From assembly GCA_046343015.1 (NCBI GenBank), contig JBKDOL010000121.1, forward strand, positions 124,001-188,000: a stretch of DNA of 64,000 nt. Reading direction: 5' to 3'. Source of the DNA: BJ22 sp021298375. GTDB taxonomy: Bacteria > Planctomycetota > Planctomycetia > Pirellulales > Pirellulaceae. The notes beneath the pieces are model-generated. The model had not been told where the DNA came from. It was given only the letters and a program-made list of their open reading frames with translations, and did not search any database. The position numbers and the translations under genes are program-made. Within the stretch, counting starts at the first letter, position 1; every line of letters starts with the position of its first letter. This document shows positions 15,388 to 23,868 of this stretch, piece by piece.

Positions 15388-18009
15388 ATGCTCCTGTTTG
15401 CCCTGACCATTTTTACCAGTGCTTTCCTGCTCTTTCAGGTCCAACCCCTGATTGCGCGGTTCATCCTCCCCTGGTTTGGCGGGGCGCCGGCAGTCTGGAC
15501 GACCTGCATGCTGTTTTTCCAGATCGTGCTGCTGCTCGGCTACCTCTACGCCGACCTCGTCACGCGGTGGCTTCGCCCCCGCACTCAAATCATCCTGCAC
15601 TCAGTCCTGGCGGGCCTGGCGCTGCTGCTGCTGCCGATCACACCGGCCGAAGCCTGGAAACCGACTGGCGATGAGTCGCCGACACTTCGAATTCTGCTCC
15701 TGCTGCTGGCGGCAATTGGCCTGCCCTATTTCCTGTTGTCCACGACTGGTCCCCTGGTTCAAGCCTGGTTTGCCCGGACTTATCCCGGACGCTCGCCCTA
15801 CCGCTTGTTTGCCCTTTCCAATCTCGGATCGCTTCTCGCCCTGCTCAGCTATCCACTGGTCTTCGAACCGTTGCTGGCTACCCGTAGTCAATCAGCCGTC
15901 TGGGGCTATGGCTTCTTTGGCTTTGTCGCCTTGGTTGTCGCCACTGGCTGGTACTCGATCGGAGCACGGGGCAATTCGCTTCTTGAGCCACCATCGGTCG
16001 ACCCCTCGGAGCAGGCTGAGTTGCCGATGAACTCCAGAGGCGTTCCCTCGTTCTTCTCCTTGAATTGCTGGATCCTGCTCTCGACAATTCCTTCGGTGCT
16101 GCTGCTGGCAACCACGAATCAGATTTGTCAGGAGGTCGCGGTCGTCCCCTTCCTCTGGATCCTGCCTCTGAGCCTCTATCTCATCTCGTTCATCATTTGT
16201 TTCGACAAGCCGCACTGGTACTCACGGACCCTTTTCGGCACACTGCTGATCGCTTCCTCGGTCAGCGTTATCTGGTGTCTCGTTCGCTATGGCGGGGGAG
16301 AACTGTTCATGACGCTTGGTTCGTTTTTGTTAATGCTCTTCTCAGCCTGCATGACTTGTCACGGCGAGCTGGTCAGACAGCGTCCTGCGCCGCAACACCT
16401 GACGATCTACTACTTGATGATTTCGATTGGCGGAGCCTTGGGCGGGATGTTCGTTGCCCTCTGGGCTCCCCTGTTGTTCAAGGGCTTTTTTGAATTGCAC
16501 TGGGCGATGTTTGCCGCCGCGGGGGCAAGTTTGCTGGCCATGGCCTTCAACGGCGGCTCCCGCGAACTCGTCAGAATCGCCTTTCTCTCATCGGTTGCCC
16601 TGCTGATTGGCAGCTGTTTTGCCCTGCTGGATGAGGACAATGCCAAGTACTTCTCACGCAGCTTTGTCTGGCGAAATTCCTGCCTCGCCGCCTTCTGGAT
16701 TCTGACCGCGATTCTGCTGGGCTGGAATGACCAGTGGCGGGCCTATCAGGCGGCTCGTCTGGGCCAACCCTCAAGTCCCGCCGGCCCACCGCTCAACGTC
16801 CCTTGGCTGATTGCAATCGTTCTGGTCCTGATGGTGATTTCATCTGTCTTCTGGTTGTTTCCGATCGTGGCAACCGAACTGTGGCGCGAAAGTTCATTGG
16901 TCTATTTTGTGATCCTGATCGCGTTTGCCTCAGCCTTCAAAGTTCGCTTTGGAATTGGCAAATCCTGGCCCCAACTCGTCGCGGGCCTGTTTGCGGTCCT
17001 GGCGACAACCGCGATCGGGATGCTGCTCTACCAGCACGCCCATCGGCCGGAACCAAGCCTGATTGAGGTGCGACGCGACTTTTACGGCCTGCTGAAAGTC
17101 AAGGAAGGTCCCTCGTTCGCGCGCGTCGCAGGCGAGGTCGAAGACGAGGGAATGATTCGCGAGCTGGTCAACGGCCGCACTCTTCATGGGACCCAATTCA
17201 CCCGCCCCGATCTCCGCTTGAGAATCACCAGCTACTACGGCGAGGGCAGCGGCGTCGGCCTGGCGATCTCGAGGCATCCGAAACGAGTTGCCAACGAACG
17301 CCTGCACATCGGCGTCGTCGGCTTGGGAGTCGGCACGCTTGCGGCCTGGACGCGGACAATCGACAAGATCACCTTCTATGAGATCAACCCGGAATGCGTG
17401 GCGATCGCAGAAACCCAGTTCTACTTTCTCTCTGATTCACTGGGAGAAAAAGCGGTCATTCTCGGAGATGCCCGCATTCAAATGGAACGCCAGGTCGAAG
17501 AGCTGAAGGCCCGGGAGCAAGCGGCTCGGGAAACCGGCGCCGATTTCACCCCCGGCCTCTATGATGTTCTGGTCATCGATGCCTTCTCAAGTGATGCCAT
17601 TCCCCGGCACTTGCTCACAGCCGAGAGCTTCCACATCTACCGCCAGCTCGTCCGGCCGGATGGAATCCTGGCGGTCCACGTCTCCAACCAGCATTTGGAC
17701 CTCCGCCCGATTACGCTCTCCCTGGCCGAGGGTGAACATTGGCCCGCCCGGATCGTGGAAGACTCACCGGATGAAAATTCCCGCCCCGGTGTCTGGCAGA
17801 CCTCCAGCACGTGGATTCCGATCACCGACAATCAACAGTTTTGGCAGGACCCCATCGTCAATGACAAAGCCCATCCTTGGGACAACCGTTGGCGCATCCA
17901 CTGGACCGACGATTTCGGCAGCTTGGTGCAAGTGCTCCGCGCTCCCAAATGGCTGAAGCAACCTGCCTGGTGGCCGTGGAAGGATTTTTGGCTGAAGCGA
18001 GAAAAATAG
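15388..18009 (+). CDS. Membrane-fused spermidine synthase-like protein
   Basis: 873 residues. The first 550 or so are hydrophobic, with many predicted membrane segments (opening MLLFALTIFTSAFLLFQVQP). The last 300 form a spermidine-synthase-type Rossmann domain: HIGVVGLGVGTLAAW, then ITFYEINPECVAIA, GDARIQME and YDVLVIDAFSSDAIPRHLLT. Members of this fused family are common in bacteria but biochemically poorly defined. The aminopropyltransferase Asp residues (D-A-F-S-S-D) are retained, but polyamine synthesis should not be assumed. Confidence 0.85.
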   Translation: MLLFALTIFTSAFLLFQVQPLIARFILPWFGGAPAVWTTCMLFFQIVLLLGYLYADLVTRWLRPRTQIILHSVLAGLALLLLPITPAEAWKPTGDESPTLRILLLLLAAIGLPYFLLSTTGPLVQAWFARTYPGRSPYRLFALSNLGSLLALLSYPLVFEPLLATRSQSAVWGYGFFGFVALVVATGWYSIGARGNSLLEPPSVDPSEQAELPMNSRGVPSFFSLNCWILLSTIPSVLLLATTNQICQEVAVVPFLWILPLSLYLISFIICFDKPHWYSRTLFGTLLIASSVSVIWCLVRYGGGELFMTLGSFLLMLFSACMTCHGELVRQRPAPQHLTIYYLMISIGGALGGMFVALWAPLLFKGFFELHWAMFAAAGASLLAMAFNGGSRELVRIAFLSSVALLIGSCFALLDEDNAKYFSRSFVWRNSCLAAFWILTAILLGWNDQWRAYQAARLGQPSSPAGPPLNVPWLIAIVLVLMVISSVFWLFPIVATELWRESSLVYFVILIAFASAFKVRFGIGKSWPQLVAGLFAVLATTAIGMLLYQHAHRPEPSLIEVRRDFYGLLKVKEGPSFARVAGEVEDEGMIRELVNGRTLHGTQFTRPDLRLRITSYYGEGSGVGLAISRHPKRVANERLHIGVVGLGVGTLAAWTRTIDKITFYEINPECVAIAETQFYFLSDSLGEKAVILGDARIQMERQVEELKAREQAARETGADFTPGLYDVLVIDAFSSDAIPRHLLTAESFHIYRQLVRPDGILAVHVSNQHLDLRPITLSLAEGEHWPARIVEDSPDENSRPGVWQTSSTWIPITDNQQFWQDPIVNDKAHPWDNRWRIHWTDDFGSLVQVLRAPKWLKQPAWWPWKDFWLKREK

Positions 18010-18057
18010 CCGGGGAAATTTGGGCTGGGAAGTTTGGTCCACTGAATGCGGAACAAG

Positions 18058-18092
18058 CCCCGCGGTTCACAACTCCCCGCGGTTCAAAACTC
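18058..18092. repeat. Two-copy direct repeat, period 17 bp
   Basis: ccccgcggttcacaactc at 18058-18075 and ccccgcggttcaaaactc at 18075-18092 (one mismatch, sharing one base). It lies in the 132-bp gap before rarA. Confidence 0.85.
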
Positions 18093-18129
18093 CCTGCGCG
18101 TCCCGTCCCCGGCGAGCAAGCCAAGTCGC

Positions 18130-18135
18130 TAGAAT
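18130..18135 (+). promoter_or_regulatory. Candidate -10 element placing the rarA start codon at +1
   Basis: TAGAAT lies only 6 bp upstream of the rarA ATG (18142). Transcription would begin at or within 1-2 nt of the start codon, implying a leaderless mRNA. No clear -35 is seen at the expected distance, so this is tentative. Confidence 0.3.
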
Positions 18136-18141
18136 GGCGGC

Positions 18142-19485
18142 ATGGACCTGTTTGCGGAACAAGAACGAAAGAACGCTGAATCGGTGCGGCCGCTGCCTGC
18201 TCGCATGCGACCGCGAAACCTCAGCGAGTTTGTCGGACAACAGCACCTCCTCGCGCCTGGAAAATTGCTCCGCCGATTGATTGACGCCGACCGGCTGGGG
18301 TCCATCATTTTGTTCGGCCCTCCCGGCACAGGCAAAACGACCCTTGCCCAACTCCTTGCCCGGGAAACCGGGAGGCACTTCGAACAATTGAGTGCCGTCT
18401 TGCACGGAGTCAAGGAACTGCGCGAAGTCCTCGCGGCCGCCAGGGATCGCCTCGCCGTATCCGCCCAGGGCACCCTCCTGTTCATCGATGAAATCCATCG
18501 CTTCAATCGCGCCCAGCAAGACGCCTTGTTGGCTGACGTCGAAGATGGCACAGTCACGCTGATCGGAGCAACCACCAGCAACCCTTATTTTGCCGTCAAC
18601 GGTGCCCTGCTCTCCCGCAGTCAGTTGCTCGAGTTCCAGCCGCTCTCCGAACAGGAACTGACCGAACTGCTCAGTCGCGCTCTGAGTGACCCGGAACGAG
18701 GTTTGGGTCAGGTGGCGATCGCAGCCGAACCCGGCGCATTGGAGCATTTGGCTCGACTCTGCGAGGGCGATGCCCGGCAGGCCCTTTCTATTCTGGAAAC
18801 GGCAGCCCTCAGCAATGCACCACCCGTCCAACTGTCGCGGACGCTATTTGATGAATCGCTGGCCCGAAGAGCCATTCAATATGATGTCGATGGAGACGAG
18901 CATTACGACTGCGCCAGCGCACTTATCAAGAGCATCCGCGGCAGTGATGTGGATGCCGGGATCTACTGGCTCGCCCGCATGCTGGAGGGTGGTGAAGACG
19001 TGCGGTTCCTCTGCCGCCGTCTGGTGATTCTCGCCAGCGAAGATATCGGGAACGCCGATCCCCAAGCTCTCCCGCTGGCGGTCGCCTGCTTTCAGGCCTG
19101 CGAGCAAATCGGGCTGCCCGAGTGCCAACTCACGCTCTCACAAACGGTCGCCTACCTGGCCCTGGCCCCCAAGAGTAACGCCGCGACCACCGCGATTGGC
19201 CAAGCCCGGCAAGATGTCCGGCAACACTCAATCGTGCCCGTTCCCAAACACCTTCGCGATGGGCACTATGCCGGTGCCCGGCAACTGGGACGCGGGATTG
19301 GCTACCAGTACGCTCACGACCACCCCGAAGGCGTCGTTTCCCAAGCTTATCTCGGAGTGGACCGAGAATACTACCAACCCGTTCCTCGCGGGTTTGAGCA
19401 GCAGTTGGCCGAGCGACTAGTCCAACTGCGTCAATTGCTGAAGTCCGGCCCGGGGGCTCCCCAACCAAAGCAGCCCGAATCTTAA
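18142..19485 (+). CDS. rarA: Replication-associated recombination protein A (RarA/MgsA AAA+ ATPase)
   Basis: 447 residues. The protein is related to clamp-loader and RuvB ATPases, interacts with SSB and acts at stalled replication forks. Motifs: N-terminal LPARMRPRNLSEFVGQQHLL, Walker A FGPPGTGKTTLA, Walker B LLFIDEIHRFNRAQQD, sensor 1 GATTSNP, and the C-terminal tetramerisation part (ASEDIGNADPQAL, PEGVVSQAYLG). No Shine-Dalgarno is visible; see the -10 element at 18130. Confidence 0.95.
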   Translation: MDLFAEQERKNAESVRPLPARMRPRNLSEFVGQQHLLAPGKLLRRLIDADRLGSIILFGPPGTGKTTLAQLLARETGRHFEQLSAVLHGVKELREVLAAARDRLAVSAQGTLLFIDEIHRFNRAQQDALLADVEDGTVTLIGATTSNPYFAVNGALLSRSQLLEFQPLSEQELTELLSRALSDPERGLGQVAIAAEPGALEHLARLCEGDARQALSILETAALSNAPPVQLSRTLFDESLARRAIQYDVDGDEHYDCASALIKSIRGSDVDAGIYWLARMLEGGEDVRFLCRRLVILASEDIGNADPQALPLAVACFQACEQIGLPECQLTLSQTVAYLALAPKSNAATTAIGQARQDVRQHSIVPVPKHLRDGHYAGARQLGRGIGYQYAHDHPEGVVSQAYLGVDREYYQPVPRGFEQQLAERLVQLRQLLKSGPGAPQPKQPES

Positions 19486-19572
19486 ACCTCCCCGTTCCTG
19501 AATTTGCCCCCAGCCCGGTTCTCCCCAGCCGCGAACGTGAAGCGTATTCAGCTGGTAGAAACTTTTTCGCTA

Positions 19573-19647
19573 GCAGTTGCTGAGCTGGCAGTTGCATGGC
19601 GAGCAGTTGCATGGCGAGCAGTTACATAGCGAGCAGTTGCATAGCGA
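19573..19647. repeat. Five-copy tandem array of a 15-bp unit
   Basis: Five consecutive 15-bp units starting gcagtt at 19573, 19588, 19603, 19618 and 19633. Units 2 and 3 are identical (gcagttgcatggcga), units 4 and 5 differ by one or two bases, and unit 1 is more divergent. It lies in the convergent gap between rarA and the zinc-ribbon gene. Short frames running through it look like codon noise. Confidence 0.9.
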
Positions 19648-19768
19648 GGCGCGGCGTTGCCCCGGCCGAATTTCTTTTGATCTGGAGTGCTGGGACAAGT
19701 TTCGCTAAAGTCGCAGATCGAAGCCGGGAGGTTTGCATCGCGAACAGGCGACGCTCCCGCCCCTTGGG

Positions 19769-20014
19769 TTAGAACAGCCAACTGAGAAAAGGCCAGAGAA
19801 GCAGCACAATCAGGATCAGCACAATGGCGAGGACAAAGGGGCGACTGAGCGCCAGTTTCGGCCGCAAAGGCCCCTGACAAACCGGGCAGATAATCGACTC
19901 ATCGTCGATTTCCGCCCCGCAACGCGGGCAGAAAATCGTCACGGGTTCGTCGGCGTCCTCGTCGCCGTCCCAATCTGCCAAGTCATCGACGTCGTCCAGC
20001 CGATCGGATTGCAT
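19769..20014 (-). CDS. Small zinc-ribbon membrane protein
   Basis: 81 residues: an acidic N-terminus rich in Asp, a zinc ribbon FCPRCGAEIDDESIICPVC (C-x2-C and C-x2-C), then a strongly hydrophobic C-terminal segment (FVLAIVLILIVLLLWPFL). It is predicted to sit in the inner membrane with the ribbon in the cytoplasm. It is divergent from the LysM protein, with a 104-bp shared upstream region. Function unknown; zinc-ribbon membrane proteins of this kind are frequent in planctomycetes. Confidence 0.75.
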   Translation of the reverse strand: MQSDRLDDVDDLADWDGDEDADEPVTIFCPRCGAEIDDESIICPVCQGPLRPKLALSRPFVLAIVLILIVLLLWPFLSWLF

Positions 20015-20106
20015 TGTGTTCTCTCAGCGCAAAGTGTGGAAACACCCAACTTGGTGACCGCGATGTTGGAATTTGGGGATTTGAGGCTTCGAAATCTGGT
20101 CGGTCA

Positions 20107-20113
20107 AGGAGGA
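20107..20113 (+). promoter_or_regulatory. Strong ribosome binding site fixing a GTG start
   Basis: AAGGAGG A at 20107-20114 sits 5 bp before GTG 20119 and is the clearest Shine-Dalgarno in the window. It decides the LysM protein start against an in-frame ATG at 20014. Confidence 0.75.
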
Positions 20114-20118
20114 CTGAA

Positions 20119-21453
20119 GTGAACTCGCTCAAAAATACAATTGTCGCCATCCTGTTGCTGGGCGTTTCCTACGGCGTCTACCAAATTCTGACGACAGCCG
20201 AACCGAAGGCCCTCTCCACCGCCGAATTTCATGCTGCGAACGGACCCGAGATCGAGATCCCGGGTGAGACCTTCATCCCTCCTCCGATCGACACTGACAG
20301 CGATAATTCGCTCTCTTTGACTGAACAACCAAAACCGCCCCAATTCAACGCTCCGCCAGTCCAGCCTCCTGCCGGCGTGACGGGCCCCTCCAATCAATCT
20401 GGCCAGTCGATGCCTGAGCGTCAACTTGGCACCAATGCTCCTTCATCCAGCCCACCGCCTTGGGCCCAAATCCCGGACAATCGCAGCAGCCCGGCACCTT
20501 CCTTGGGAGGCGGCAATTCCCCCCTTTCCGATTCCGGATCCCCGGGCGGCTCCTCGCTCGCCATCCCGAGTCCAACGACCTCGAATGGATCGGTTCCGAT
20601 GCCTCCGCCTTTCAACGCGGGCTTGGGCTCCTCCTCACCCTCGGCACCAAATCCTGGATTTCCACAAACCGGAGCCGCACCGTTTGATCGCGCTCCAGGC
20701 GGGGGCTCGAGTCTACAGCCATCTCCACAACAGAGAAATGTGACTGAAATTCCTGCCCAAACATCGACTGGAGCGGTTGGCCTGATGAGCGGCTCGGCTC
20801 CGCTTCCGACACTGGAGAGCTCGCTTCAGACAGCCCGGCAGTTCGTCGCGGCTGGTCAAATGCGTCAGGCGTTGGCGGAACTTTCCAGCCAACTACTCAA
20901 TCCAGAATTGGAAATGCCTGATCAAACGACCCTTTACAAATGGCTCGATTCACTCGCAGGCAAAGTGATTTATTCGGGAGAACATCACCTCGTCACCCAG
21001 CCGCACATCGTCCAACCTAATGAAACGCTCACCAGTCTGGCAGAAGCTTGGCGCGTGCCGCCCGAGCTGATCTATAACCTCAACCGCGAGCGGATCGCTA
21101 ACCCGTTCGAGCTCGCTGCGGGCACTGAACTCAAGAAAGTCTCGGGTCCCTTCCGGGCGGAACTCGATGTCAACCGCCAGCTGCTGACCCTGTATCTCGA
21201 CGAACTGTACGCCGGTCGATTCCGCTGCGTCTCGCTCTCCGCCAACCTCCCTGCTGGCGTTTGGAAAATCGAGAACAAAGTTGAAAACAAGCATCCCGCC
21301 GGCCAATTCCTGCTGCAAACCAAGCATCCTGAGGTCAGCCTGCATGGCCAACCGGCGGATGGCGCGCCGGTCGGCTGTTGTTTCGCCCAGGATGATGCAA
21401 AAGACCTGTTCTGGATCCTATCGGTCGGCTCTGAAATCAAAGTCATCCGCTGA
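20119..21453 (+). CDS. Membrane-anchored LysM protein with variant YkuD (L,D-transpeptidase-like) domain
   Basis: 444 residues from GTG 20119. An N-terminal membrane anchor (about 5-23) precedes a long Pro/Ser/Gly-rich linker (about 45-230). A short helical region follows, then a LysM-type stretch (about 298-339; IVQPNETLTSLAEAWRVPPELI) and a final 100 residues with the YkuD order of strands. In the active-site region the first His is kept (H409 in LHG) and a Cys is present (C420), but the usual S-H-G-C-x-R reads P-V-G-C-C-F, and the His-to-Cys spacing is about 11 rather than 15-18. It may be a divergent enzyme or a cell-wall-binding relic. Confidence 0.75.
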   Translation: MNSLKNTIVAILLLGVSYGVYQILTTAEPKALSTAEFHAANGPEIEIPGETFIPPPIDTDSDNSLSLTEQPKPPQFNAPPVQPPAGVTGPSNQSGQSMPERQLGTNAPSSSPPPWAQIPDNRSSPAPSLGGGNSPLSDSGSPGGSSLAIPSPTTSNGSVPMPPPFNAGLGSSSPSAPNPGFPQTGAAPFDRAPGGGSSLQPSPQQRNVTEIPAQTSTGAVGLMSGSAPLPTLESSLQTARQFVAAGQMRQALAELSSQLLNPELEMPDQTTLYKWLDSLAGKVIYSGEHHLVTQPHIVQPNETLTSLAEAWRVPPELIYNLNRERIANPFELAAGTELKKVSGPFRAELDVNRQLLTLYLDELYAGRFRCVSLSANLPAGVWKIENKVENKHPAGQFLLQTKHPEVSLHGQPADGAPVGCCFAQDDAKDLFWILSVGSEIKVIR

Positions 21454-21847
21454 CAGCCCCAGCCCCGCGCCCCGCGGCGCTGCCCACTTCGCGGCGCTGC
21501 CCACTTAGCGGCGCTGCCCACTTCGACGTGATTACCACTTCGAGCGTGGGCTCAATGGGCTCGGCTCCCGATAAATTCCGCGCCCCAATCATTCGGGGGC
21601 AACCCGTTCGAAAAGCGGAAGAACCAAGCGGTTAGCTGGGGCAAGGCTCCGAATTCGGCAAGCGTTGCCTTGGCCGAATCAAACCTGCAACCGAAGCCTG
21701 TTCGCACCCGCCGATGCAAGAGAGTCCGGCCGCGGTTGAGCCCCCGCGGTTGCCGCGACCTCGCCCAGCGACAACAATCAGGGCTGGTCGCTCCACTGCG
21801 TCCGGCTTCCCTAATCGCTTTTCTATTCCCCTGCTGGATTTGCTTCC
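21454..21847. other. Spacer between LysM protein and CocE-type hydrolase
   Basis: 394 bp. The first 70 bp hold a three-copy 17-bp array. The remainder shows no credible gene, promoter or terminator to my reading. Confidence 0.5.
21474..21524. repeat. Three-copy tandem array of a 17-bp unit
   Basis: gcggcgctgcccacttc at 21474, the same with a final a at 21491, and the first form again at 21508. It begins 20 bp after the LysM gene stop. Confidence 0.9.
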
Positions 21848-23749
21848 ATGATTTCGCCCCGCTGGCCCGCAAGCTTCTTGGGACTCTCCCTCAGCCCCTG
21901 CCTCATCGCCCTGCTCTGCCTCGTCTGGCTGGTTGAGCTCTCCGTCGCACAACAGGCTCCCTTGGCTGAACGCTACGAGAAGACCGAATTTCAGATCACC
22001 ATGCGGGATGGGGCCAAACTCTTTACCGCGGTGTATTCGCCGCGCGACAAGTCTCGCACCTATCCGATCATGCTCAATCGGACCTGCTACAGCTGCAGTC
22101 CCTACGGTCCGGACGCCTTTCCCGGTCGAATTGGTCCCTCCGCGGTAATGGAAACTGAGGAATATATCTTTGTCAAACAGGATGTCCGGGGACGTTGGAT
22201 GTCTGAAGGCAAGTTCGACAACATGCGTCCTCACGTTCCGGGCGATTCCGAAATCGACGAAAGCTCGGATACGTGGGACACCGTTGATTGGTTGGTGAAG
22301 AACATTCCCAACAACAATGGCAAGGTGGGAATGTGGGGCATTTCCTATCCCGGATTTTATGCCGCCGCAGCCCTTCCAGAACACCATCCGGCCTTGGTCG
22401 CCGTCTCACCTCAAGCCCCGATTTCGGACTTCTTTTTCGACGACTTCCATCATCAGGGAGCCTTTCTGCTGAGCTATTTCCTGGCCCTCCCAACCTTTGG
22501 TTATCAACACGCCGGACCGACCAAAGAAAAGTGGTACCCCGAGGTGTCACCTGCCTCCCGCGACGGCTGGCAGTTTTATATGGACCTCGGACCCCTCGCT
22601 AACGCGAGCAAGTATTTCGGCGACGACAATTTCTTTTGGCAGGAAATTGCCCAGCACCCCAACTACGACGAGTTTTGGCAACGCCGCTCGATTCTTCCGC
22701 ACCTGAAAAATGTCACTGCCAACGTGCTTGTGGTCGGTGGCCTGTTCGACGCTGAGGACTTGTATGGTCCCTTGAACATTTACCGCGAGCTGGAAAAAAA
22801 CAATCCGCAGATGCACAACAGTATCGTGATGGGTCCCTGGGGACATGGCGATTGGGCTCGCGGGGCCAGCTTTCGACGGGTCGGTTACATGCCCTTCGAT
22901 TCGCAGACAGCCATTCAGTATCAAAGCGAAATTGAGGCCCCATTCTTCAGACACTTTCTCAAAGGTGAAGGGCCCCGCCCAGACACCGAAGCCCGGTTTT
23001 ACGACACCGGTGTCCGCCGCTGGAACACGTTCTCGGAATGGCCTCCCGCCGCGGCTCAAACCCGCAAACTCTACCTCACTTCCAAGCGACAACTGGCTGA
23101 TCAACCACCTTCGGACACCGATAGCTTCAGCGAATTTGTCAGCGACCCTGCCAACCCGGTCCCTTATCGCGACCGCAAGGACATTCGCCTCCAATTCACT
23201 CCCCGAGAGTACATGTCGGACGACCAGCGATTTGCCGCGACACGGGAAGACGTTCTCGTCTTTGAGTCTCCCGTCTTAACTGAACCGCTGACTGTCGCGG
23301 GGAATCTGTTTGCCAACCTGCAGGTTTCAACCGACCAGTCCGATGCCGACTGGATTGTGAAATTGATCGATGTCTTTCCGGCTGACCATCCTCAACTCCC
23401 CGACACTCCCGAGGGGATTCAACTCGCTGGCTACCAGTTCATGATCCGCAGCGAGGTCCTGCGAGGCCGCTTCCGCAACAGCTTCTCCCAGCCCGAACCG
23501 TTTCAGCCGGGAGTCGTTACCTCAGTCAGGGTTCCACTGCAGGATGTCCACCACACATTCAAACCCGGACACCGAATCATGGTCCAGGTTCAGAGCAGCT
23601 GGTTCCCGTTAATCGACCGCAATCCTCAAAAGTATGTCGAGAACATCTACCGGGCTGAAGCTGGCGATTTCGTCGCCGCTCGCCATCGGGTCTACCACTC
23701 GGCGAACGCTGCAAGCCACATTGAACTGCTGGTCTTGCCAAACAAGTGA
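21848..23749 (+). CDS. CocE/NonD family alpha/beta hydrolase, secreted
   Basis: 633 residues with a signal peptide (about 10-35, ending near VAQQ). An X-Pro dipeptidyl-peptidase (S15)-type alpha/beta-hydrolase domain follows, with nucleophile S166 in GISYPG, acid in GGLFDAEDLYG and His in GPWGHGDWARG. The C-terminal 200 residues form the jelly-roll XPD_C-like domain (VFESPVLTEPLTVAGNL). Family members hydrolyse acyl esters or amides such as cocaine esterase and glutaryl-7-ACA acylase substrates; here an extracytoplasmic peptidase or esterase role is inferred. Confidence 0.9.
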   Translation: MISPRWPASFLGLSLSPCLIALLCLVWLVELSVAQQAPLAERYEKTEFQITMRDGAKLFTAVYSPRDKSRTYPIMLNRTCYSCSPYGPDAFPGRIGPSAVMETEEYIFVKQDVRGRWMSEGKFDNMRPHVPGDSEIDESSDTWDTVDWLVKNIPNNNGKVGMWGISYPGFYAAAALPEHHPALVAVSPQAPISDFFFDDFHHQGAFLLSYFLALPTFGYQHAGPTKEKWYPEVSPASRDGWQFYMDLGPLANASKYFGDDNFFWQEIAQHPNYDEFWQRRSILPHLKNVTANVLVVGGLFDAEDLYGPLNIYRELEKNNPQMHNSIVMGPWGHGDWARGASFRRVGYMPFDSQTAIQYQSEIEAPFFRHFLKGEGPRPDTEARFYDTGVRRWNTFSEWPPAAAQTRKLYLTSKRQLADQPPSDTDSFSEFVSDPANPVPYRDRKDIRLQFTPREYMSDDQRFAATREDVLVFESPVLTEPLTVAGNLFANLQVSTDQSDADWIVKLIDVFPADHPQLPDTPEGIQLAGYQFMIRSEVLRGRFRNSFSQPEPFQPGVVTSVRVPLQDVHHTFKPGHRIMVQVQSSWFPLIDRNPQKYVENIYRAEAGDFVAARHRVYHSANAASHIELLVLPNK

Positions 23750-23775
23750 CCCAAACAAGTGACCCAGCCAAGTGG
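23738..23775. repeat. 13-bp tandem repeat spanning the hydrolase stop codon
   Basis: ccaaacaagtgac at 23738-23750 and 23751-23763, with a degraded third copy from 23764. The first copy contains the stop codon of the CocE-type hydrolase, TGA at 23747-23749. Confidence 0.85.
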
Positions 23776-23868
23776 CCAATCAACAGCCGGGCTGTTCGGA
23801 TCTTCTACCCCAGCAGCCAGCAAATTACCGGCTTCGACCGCCGTGCGATCAGCAAGGGGATTTGCCGA

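Noticed and set aside
19548..19880. 110-codon minus-strand frame through the 15-bp array
   Set aside because: It overlaps the zinc-ribbon gene, and the repeat part is better explained as a non-coding tandem array.
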